Shown one piece after another: positions 5,358-9,650 of a stretch of DNA of 9,650 nucleotides. How positions within the stretch are numbered: the first letter of the stretch is position 1; the number at the start of each line of letters is the position of its first letter. This stretch comes from an uncultured Peptococcaceae bacterium (lineage in GTDB: Bacteria; Bacillota; Peptococcia; Peptococcales; Peptococcaceae): positions 1 through 9,650 of the forward strand of contig CABQBF010000094.1 in the NCBI GenBank assembly GCA_902462325.1, written 5' to 3'. The notes under the pieces were generated by a model. That model saw only the letters and a list, made by a program, of their open reading frames with translations. It ran no database searches and was not told where the DNA came from. The position numbers and the translations under genes were made by a program.

Positions 5358-7403
5358 ATGCAAAGAAAAGCACTGACTGACAAAGTTATGGTTTTAGGCG
5401 TTGATGGCTTAGAACCACGTTTTGCCAGAAAATTAATGGATGAAGGAAAGATGCCGAATTTTTCAAAATTAGTGGCACGCGGCGCTCAGAGACATGATTT
5501 AGTATTACTGGGCTCCAATCCAACCGTAACTCCGCCACAGTGGACGACATTAGCAGTGGGTTGTAACCCCAATGTACATTCTATTACACAGTTCTTCCGT
5601 CATGATCCAAACGATTTTTCGGTAGCAAATTATAATATTGATTCTCGTTTGTGTAAAGCAGAAGCTGTATGGAATTGCACTGCAGAAGCTGGCAAAAAAA
5701 CGCTGGTATTTCACTGGCCGGGCAGTGCATGGCCTCCAACCAGCGATAATCCCAATTTGTTGGTGGTAGATGGCACTGCTCCAGGTGCTGTTGGCATGGG
5801 CGTTATGATTGTAGAAAAAGAAATTTTTGTTTCTGCCAGTGAAGCTGAAGAACAAACTGCGTTTTTAAAGGGTTTAGTTACCGGCGCAGTAGAACCTTGT
5901 GTTGTCAATGATGTAGATTTGGATACAGACCCAACTATAAAAAAAGAAGAAGTAAAAGCAATGGGAACTACTGCAAACCGGAGTGTCAATTCCAATTATA
6001 ACGAAGGTTTTGGTATTGCCATCGGTGGTCCGAATGTGAACCACGATAAATGCGTATCTAAAATTAAATCTGCTAAGGGGTGGGCAAATGCACCTGAAGA
6101 TGCAAAAGAATTTGTTCTGGTAGAAGCAGGTGGTTTGGTACGCCGTCCATGCTTGATTTTAAAAAATGAAGCAGGTGTATACGATCATATAGAATTATAT
6201 AAAAATAAAAAAGAAACCGAGCCAATGGCAACCATGTATGTAGATAAAATGGTTTATGGTATTGTAGATGATTGCTATAAAGGCGATGATAAAAAACGCG
6301 GTGCAAGAAATATGCTGTTATTGGATTTGGCCGAAGATGGCAGTAGTTTACGTATGTTCCTGTCTGCAGTTTACGATATTGATAATGATGCAGTATTTCA
6401 TCCAAAAGAACTACACAAAATTTTGTTAGAAAACGCAGGTCCTTTCCCTGCTTCTTGTCAAATTTGGAATCCAAATACCGATGCTTTTAAGAGTATGTTG
6501 GGTTGTTGGGAAGGCGTAGCAAATTGGTATAGTCGTGCTTTGCATCACATGATTGATAATGAAGGTGTGGAAGTAATTTTCTCCCACTATCATGCAATTG
6601 ACTTGCAGGAACATACAATCATCCGTCATTTGGCAGGCAATAAAGCAGGTGATCCAGATGCAAGAGAGCATGTGCAGGAATGGATGGAACTAATTTATGA
6701 CCAGACAGACCGTTATATTGGCAGTTTCCTGCATTACTTGGATGAAGGCTGGACCATTATTGTAACCAGCGATCATGGTCAGGTAGCGCCTGCCCATACT
6801 CCACCACTGGCTGGCGATATGTGCGCAGTTCTGAATGTAGGTTTATTGAAAGAACTAGGTTATACTGTCATGGTGAAAGATGAAAATGGCAATGATACCA
6901 AAGAGATTGATTGGAGTAAAACCCGTGCTGTGCAGCAACAGGGGAATGATATCTTCATTAATATAAAGGATCCGAATCTCAATGGTGGCAGGGGAATTGT
7001 AGACCCGGCGGATAAATATGAATTGGAAGAGCAATTAATGACCGATTTGTATGGCTATAAAGATCCTGAAACAGGTAAACGTGTAATTGCATTGGCACTA
7101 CGTAAGAAAGATGCCGTGTTATTAGGTTATGGTGGAGAAACTGCCGGGGATATTTTCTTTGCAACAGCAGAAGGTTACAATTATGACCACTGTGACCCGT
7201 TATCCACTTGTTATGGGGAAGGCGGAACTTCTGCATCTCCAATCTTCATTGCTGCAGGGAAAGGTTTAAAAGAAGGATTTGAAACTGACCGTATTATTCG
7301 TCAGGTGGATGTAGCTCCAACAATCTCTGTACTGTTGGGCTGCCGATTCCCAGCACAATGTGAAGGTGCGCCTGCTTATCAAATTTTTTCTGAAGAAGTT
7401 TAA
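5358..7403 (+). CDS. Type I phosphodiesterase/nucleotide-pyrophosphatase-like enzyme, copy B
   Basis: This 681-residue alkaline-phosphatase-superfamily enzyme should hydrolyse a phosphoester, phosphodiester or phosphonate bond with two bound divalent metals. By comparison with nucleotide pyrophosphatases, the ligands are D16 (VLGVDGLEP), nucleophile T58 (NPTVTPPQWTTLAVG), D415 and H419 (HAIDLQEH), D472 and H473 (TSDHGQ), and H611 (YNYDH). The end, SPIFIAAG then DVAPTISVLLG, is typical of the family. A Thr nucleophile without a C/S-x-P-x-R motif argues against a sulfatase. There is no signal peptide or membrane segment, so the enzyme is cytosolic. It is longer than the ~400-450 residues common in the family, because about 250 residues (roughly 150-400) separate the nucleophile half from the second metal-binding half; these probably form a cap that decides substrate. 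It sits behind permease B, which suggests cleavage after import. Copy A ends at base 462. ATG 5358 has AAGGAGA 7 bases upstream. Confidence 0.88.
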   Translation: MQRKALTDKVMVLGVDGLEPRFARKLMDEGKMPNFSKLVARGAQRHDLVLLGSNPTVTPPQWTTLAVGCNPNVHSITQFFRHDPNDFSVANYNIDSRLCKAEAVWNCTAEAGKKTLVFHWPGSAWPPTSDNPNLLVVDGTAPGAVGMGVMIVEKEIFVSASEAEEQTAFLKGLVTGAVEPCVVNDVDLDTDPTIKKEEVKAMGTTANRSVNSNYNEGFGIAIGGPNVNHDKCVSKIKSAKGWANAPEDAKEFVLVEAGGLVRRPCLILKNEAGVYDHIELYKNKKETEPMATMYVDKMVYGIVDDCYKGDDKKRGARNMLLLDLAEDGSSLRMFLSAVYDIDNDAVFHPKELHKILLENAGPFPASCQIWNPNTDAFKSMLGCWEGVANWYSRALHHMIDNEGVEVIFSHYHAIDLQEHTIIRHLAGNKAGDPDAREHVQEWMELIYDQTDRYIGSFLHYLDEGWTIIVTSDHGQVAPAHTPPLAGDMCAVLNVGLLKELGYTVMVKDENGNDTKEIDWSKTRAVQQQGNDIFINIKDPNLNGGRGIVDPADKYELEEQLMTDLYGYKDPETGKRVIALALRKKDAVLLGYGGETAGDIFFATAEGYNYDHCDPLSTCYGEGGTSASPIFIAAGKGLKEGFETDRIIRQVDVAPTISVLLGCRFPAQCEGAPAYQIFSEEV

Positions 7404-7423
7404 TTAAAAACAAAGTAATTATG

Positions 7424-7460
7424 AAAATAAAAGCCGAGTGAAAATTCGGCTTTTATTTTT
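7424..7460 (+). terminator. Intrinsic terminator after phosphodiesterase B
   Basis: A perfect 14-bp stem (7424-7437 with 7446-7459) with an 8-base loop contains the GCCGA/TCGGC core and ends in TTTTATTTTT. The arms are A-rich on the left and T-rich on the right, so it can work in both directions. It separates the permease/phosphodiesterase unit from the next operon. Confidence 0.9.
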
Positions 7461-7517
7461 AAAAAAATTTAATTCGATATTTAAAAAATAGTAGATTATA
7501 ACTAAGGAGGATCATTT

Positions 7518-7973
7518 ATGGGTACTCAAAAAATTGTAGATGTTATTCATAACTTTACAAAAGAAGAAAATGAGAGCGAACATATTCAAGAACTGCGGGA
7601 ACGTGTGAATCGCTGCTGTTGCAGTTATTGCGGCAGTGAATTAATTCTGCGCAGAATTACTTATGGTAATGCAGAAGAGGGCCGTTTGGATATTTTTTGC
7701 CCTAGTTGCAACCGTATTGAGTATGGCGTGGAGCCAGAGTTATTCAAACTTGCTAAGTATTATGTTAATGAAATAGGCTTTGACTATTATGAAGATTTGG
7801 ACGACAGTATTCGGAAGGATCGTATGAATTTGGCAAAAGTTTGTGAAATTATGCAATGGTGTTGTAAAAATCTGGGCATTCTAAGTAAAAAGGGCTTTAA
7901 GGCTCAAGTAGGATTAGATGAAATAGCAAGCGGACAGGATTTATTGTTATCTGAAAAGTTCTTAGCAGAGTAA
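7518..7973 (+). CDS. Uncharacterised zinc-ribbon protein
   Basis: I do not recognise this 151-residue protein. It has a charged N-terminal helix (about 1-32), then a treble-clef or ribbon-like metal site with paired cysteines C35-x2-C38 and C61-x2-C64. Two extra cysteines, C33 and C34, precede the first pair. The rest is a mostly helical C-terminal part with further cysteines in a WCCKN segment near residues 114-118. No signal peptide or membrane segment is seen, so it is cytosolic. Zinc binding is inferred from spacing; iron-sulfur binding is less likely but not excluded. The start has a perfect AAGGAGG at 7504-7510. It is the first gene of a three-gene operon; the ABC ATPase begins 15 bases after its stop. 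A partner or regulatory role for that ATPase, or nucleic-acid binding, would both fit. No convincing promoter is seen in the 57 bases after the preceding terminator. Confidence 0.82.
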   Translation: MGTQKIVDVIHNFTKEENESEHIQELRERVNRCCCSYCGSELILRRITYGNAEEGRLDIFCPSCNRIEYGVEPELFKLAKYYVNEIGFDYYEDLDDSIRKDRMNLAKVCEIMQWCCKNLGILSKKGFKAQVGLDEIASGQDLLLSEKFLAE

Positions 7974-7988
7974 TATGGGGGCGATAAT

Positions 7989-8792
7989 ATGACAGATGTA
8001 TTACCTGTAAAGATTCAGAATATGAGTTGTACTGCTGGTAATCGATACCTATTACGGAATATTAACTGGGAGATAAAAAAAGGGGAGCATTGGCTGTTAT
8101 TTGGAATGAACGGTTGTGGTAAAACAACATTATTGAGTGTTGTAGCAGGTTTTAGACGACATGATACAGGGACTGTGGAGATTTTCGGCGATCAATACGC
8201 TGGGAAAAACATTTTAGGTTTGCGAAAACGAATTGGCTGGGTTAGCGCATCTTTTTTTGACAAAATTTATCATTCGGAAAAGGTTTTAGATATTGTGTTA
8301 TCTGGCTTAAATGGTAGTTTAGGCAAAAACTTTGATATAGAAAATCAGGATATTATCCGGGCAAAAAATCTGTTGCGGGAACTACATGTTGGGCACAAAA
8401 TAGAATCTTCTTTTGATCAGTTATCGAAGGGGGAACGTCAGAATGTATTGATTGCCAGAGCATTAGTTTCAAATCCAGAATTATTGATTTTAGATGAGCC
8501 GGGAACTGGACTGGATATTTTTGCACGAGAGTATATGCTGCAGACTGTAAAAGATATGGCAAAGAATAAGGAAATGACAATTGTTTATGTTACGCATTAT
8601 CCCGAAGAAATTTTGCCGGTGTTTGACAAATGTGCGTTGATGAAGGACGGGGAATTTTATCAGTTAGGACGGACAGAAGAACTATTTACACCGGATAATA
8701 TCAGCCGGTTTATTCGACATGATGTGAAAGTGGAAAAACGTGAGAAGCGTTATTATGTATCTATGGAAGTTGAGTCTGTATTGGGAATATAA
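7989..8792 (+). CDS. Stand-alone ABC-type ATPase
   Basis: This 267-residue ATP-binding cassette protein has a Walker A motif GMNGCGKTT (39-47), signature LSKGER (145-150), Walker B LLILDEP (165-171), D-loop GTGLD (172-176) and switch histidine H203 (VTHYPEE), so it should hydrolyse ATP as a dimer. The Q-loop position reads GWVSASF (83-89) with no glutamine. That feature, with the NWEIKKGEHWLLFGMNG opening, is shared with the cytosolic ModF/YlmA-like branch and not with ordinary importers; this placement is from memory of the family. No permease or binding-protein gene is next to it, and neither neighbour has membrane segments, so a non-transport role or a permease partner encoded elsewhere is likely. 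The ribosome binding site is a weak G-rich stretch (about 7977-7981), so translation may be coupled to the zinc-ribbon gene. A specific link to molybdate is not supported. Confidence 0.88.
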   Translation: MTDVLPVKIQNMSCTAGNRYLLRNINWEIKKGEHWLLFGMNGCGKTTLLSVVAGFRRHDTGTVEIFGDQYAGKNILGLRKRIGWVSASFFDKIYHSEKVLDIVLSGLNGSLGKNFDIENQDIIRAKNLLRELHVGHKIESSFDQLSKGERQNVLIARALVSNPELLILDEPGTGLDIFAREYMLQTVKDMAKNKEMTIVYVTHYPEEILPVFDKCALMKDGEFYQLGRTEELFTPDNISRFIRHDVKVEKREKRYYVSMEVESVLGI

Positions 8793-8820
8793 AGGAAGGA
8801 GGAATGAGCTATGGAAGTTG
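8761..8820 (+). repeat. 12-base direct repeat at the ABC/next-gene junction
   Basis: CTATGGAAGTTG occurs at 8761-8772 inside the end of the ABC gene and again at 8809-8820 across the start of the next gene. In both places the ATG is in frame and encodes Met-Glu-Val. It may be chance or a trace of a small tandem duplication. Confidence 0.5.
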
Positions 8821-9650
8821 TGCAAAAAGACCATGATGCGGTGTGTGTAGATATCGTGAATCAGATTGCTGATTTAGGTGGATTTAAAGTTGATTTGCCA
8901 GTATACGTAACTTGCTATGCAGATAAAGGCGAGTGCTTTTATTTTGTGAGCAGTGAAAAAAAACATGTATATGAATTTATGGAGCAAAAATTGAAAGAAG
9001 AGCTATATTGTATTCCGCCAATCAGAAAATCTACATCTAAAATTGTGCCGGCAGGTCAGAAAGATACATTATATCAACAGCTTAAAGTAGAAGCGGCAAA
9101 AAATGTTATGCAGGAAGGGGTAGGCGATATTGCAAGAACGTTGCAAAAACTGGCTCCAAAATCAACGAATGAAGCCCAGGAAGTGATGGAATTGCTTCGA
9201 CTGGATTTGAAAGGTATTTTTCGTGAAGAAAAGAGACAGTTATATAAAGGTTTATTGGAAACTGCCTACTATGCTAAAAAAGTAAGCGGCGCATATTATA
9301 ATAAAACGCTAGAATGGTTGAAGCTTGAGGAACAACAATTGGAGGAAGAGCGAATTAAACATGCAGTTCATGAAAGAGTATACAGCGGATTTGCATATTA
9401 CAAAAGCAACCAAACAATTGGATATTATAGCAATGCCGTTTATGAAGCAACTATAACAAAAAGAGAAGAATTTCTGATAGAAGGAAAGTTGGTTTCCCCA
9501 ATTTTAACGAAACGTTATTGTTTTGCAGATATTAGTCAAATTACAAAAATATTAGATGATTTTAAAAATATATTAAAAAAATACATCAATGAAGATTTTA
9601 TGGAATTGTTGAAATTTGTATATCAAACAAATAATGGGACGGATCATATG
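8811..9650 (+). CDS. Uncharacterised soluble protein, 3' end beyond window
   Basis: The frame is open from ATG 8811 through the last base, giving 280 codons and no stop. I do not recognise the product. It has no signal peptide or membrane segment. An N-terminal alpha/beta part (about 1-75) contains LPVYVTCYADKGECFYFVSS. It is followed by long, charged, probably helical stretches: about 85-150, and a likely coiled coil around 165-190 with the EEQQLEEERIKH run. Tyrosines are frequent (AYYAKK, AYYNK, AYYKSN, GYYSN in the segment 151-211). AAGGAGG at 8796-8802 lies 8 bases before the start. An ATG at 8804 in another frame is too close to that site and stops quickly. It follows the ABC ATPase by 18 bases and is surely cotranscribed with it and the zinc-ribbon gene, so it may be a substrate, scaffold or effector of that ATPase. 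Confidence 0.82.
   Translation, partial: MEVVQKDHDAVCVDIVNQIADLGGFKVDLPVYVTCYADKGECFYFVSSEKKHVYEFMEQKLKEELYCIPPIRKSTSKIVPAGQKDTLYQQLKVEAAKNVMQEGVGDIARTLQKLAPKSTNEAQEVMELLRLDLKGIFREEKRQLYKGLLETAYYAKKVSGAYYNKTLEWLKLEEQQLEEERIKHAVHERVYSGFAYYKSNQTIGYYSNAVYEATITKREEFLIEGKLVSPILTKRYCFADISQITKILDDFKNILKKYINEDFMELLKFVYQTNNGTDHM

Noticed and set aside
6073..6474. Open minus-strand frames opposite phosphodiesterase B
   Set aside because: They overlap conserved catalytic coding sequence and encode His/Leu/Tyr-rich, low-quality peptides with no start signal.
5358..7403. Sulfatase identity for the metallohydrolase
   Set aside because: The C/S-x-P-x-R formylglycine motif is missing, and the nucleophile position is Thr in a TVTPPQW context.
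7989..8792. Molybdate-specific ATPase (modF) name
   Set aside because: The resemblance is to the general soluble ABC branch; no molybdate-binding domain or mod genes are nearby.

Overview
The window looks like chromosomal DNA from a low-to-moderate GC Firmicute. The evidence is strong AGGAGG-type ribosome binding sites, short gaps between genes, and intrinsic terminators with U tails. The gene content (SLC13/DASS-like permeases beside cytosolic alkaline-phosphatase-superfamily enzymes) would suit an anaerobe of the Negativicutes type, but that placement is inference from gene style and not a marker gene. I see no tRNA, rRNA, CRISPR array, transposase or phage gene. No gene-free stretch exceeds 300 bases.

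Region 1 (1-2290) holds the 3' end of a type I phosphodiesterase/nucleotide-pyrophosphatase-like gene (copy A). A 221-base gap follows, with a hairpin terminator that points to the minus strand. Next is an SLC13-like permease (copy A), closed by a very strong terminator.

Region 2 (2377-3609) is a regulatory island. A 69-residue Cro/C1-type (XRE) repressor-like gene on the minus strand diverges from a LysR-family regulator on the plus strand, and their promoters overlap. The LysR gene is clearly more AT-rich than the flanking permease gene. It ends in a 21-bp perfect hairpin that contains its own stop codon.

Region 3 (3610-7460) is a second permease/phosphodiesterase pair (copy B). It is preceded by AT-rich inverted repeats and a -10 box without a good -35, an arrangement that fits activation by the adjacent LysR protein. 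The full-length phosphodiesterase keeps all the residues expected of a two-metal, threonine-nucleophile enzyme. It has no signal peptide and carries a long insertion between the catalytic halves. The simplest reading is import of an anionic, probably phosphorylated or phosphodiester, compound by the permease, followed by cytosolic cleavage. The substrate is unknown.

Region 4 (7461-9650) is a tight three-gene operon: a Cys4 zinc-ribbon protein, a stand-alone ABC ATPase without a permease partner, and an uncharacterised soluble, tyrosine-rich protein that runs off the window. I do not recognise this gene set. With the duplicated permease/phosphodiesterase modules, it is the most likely place for an undescribed function.
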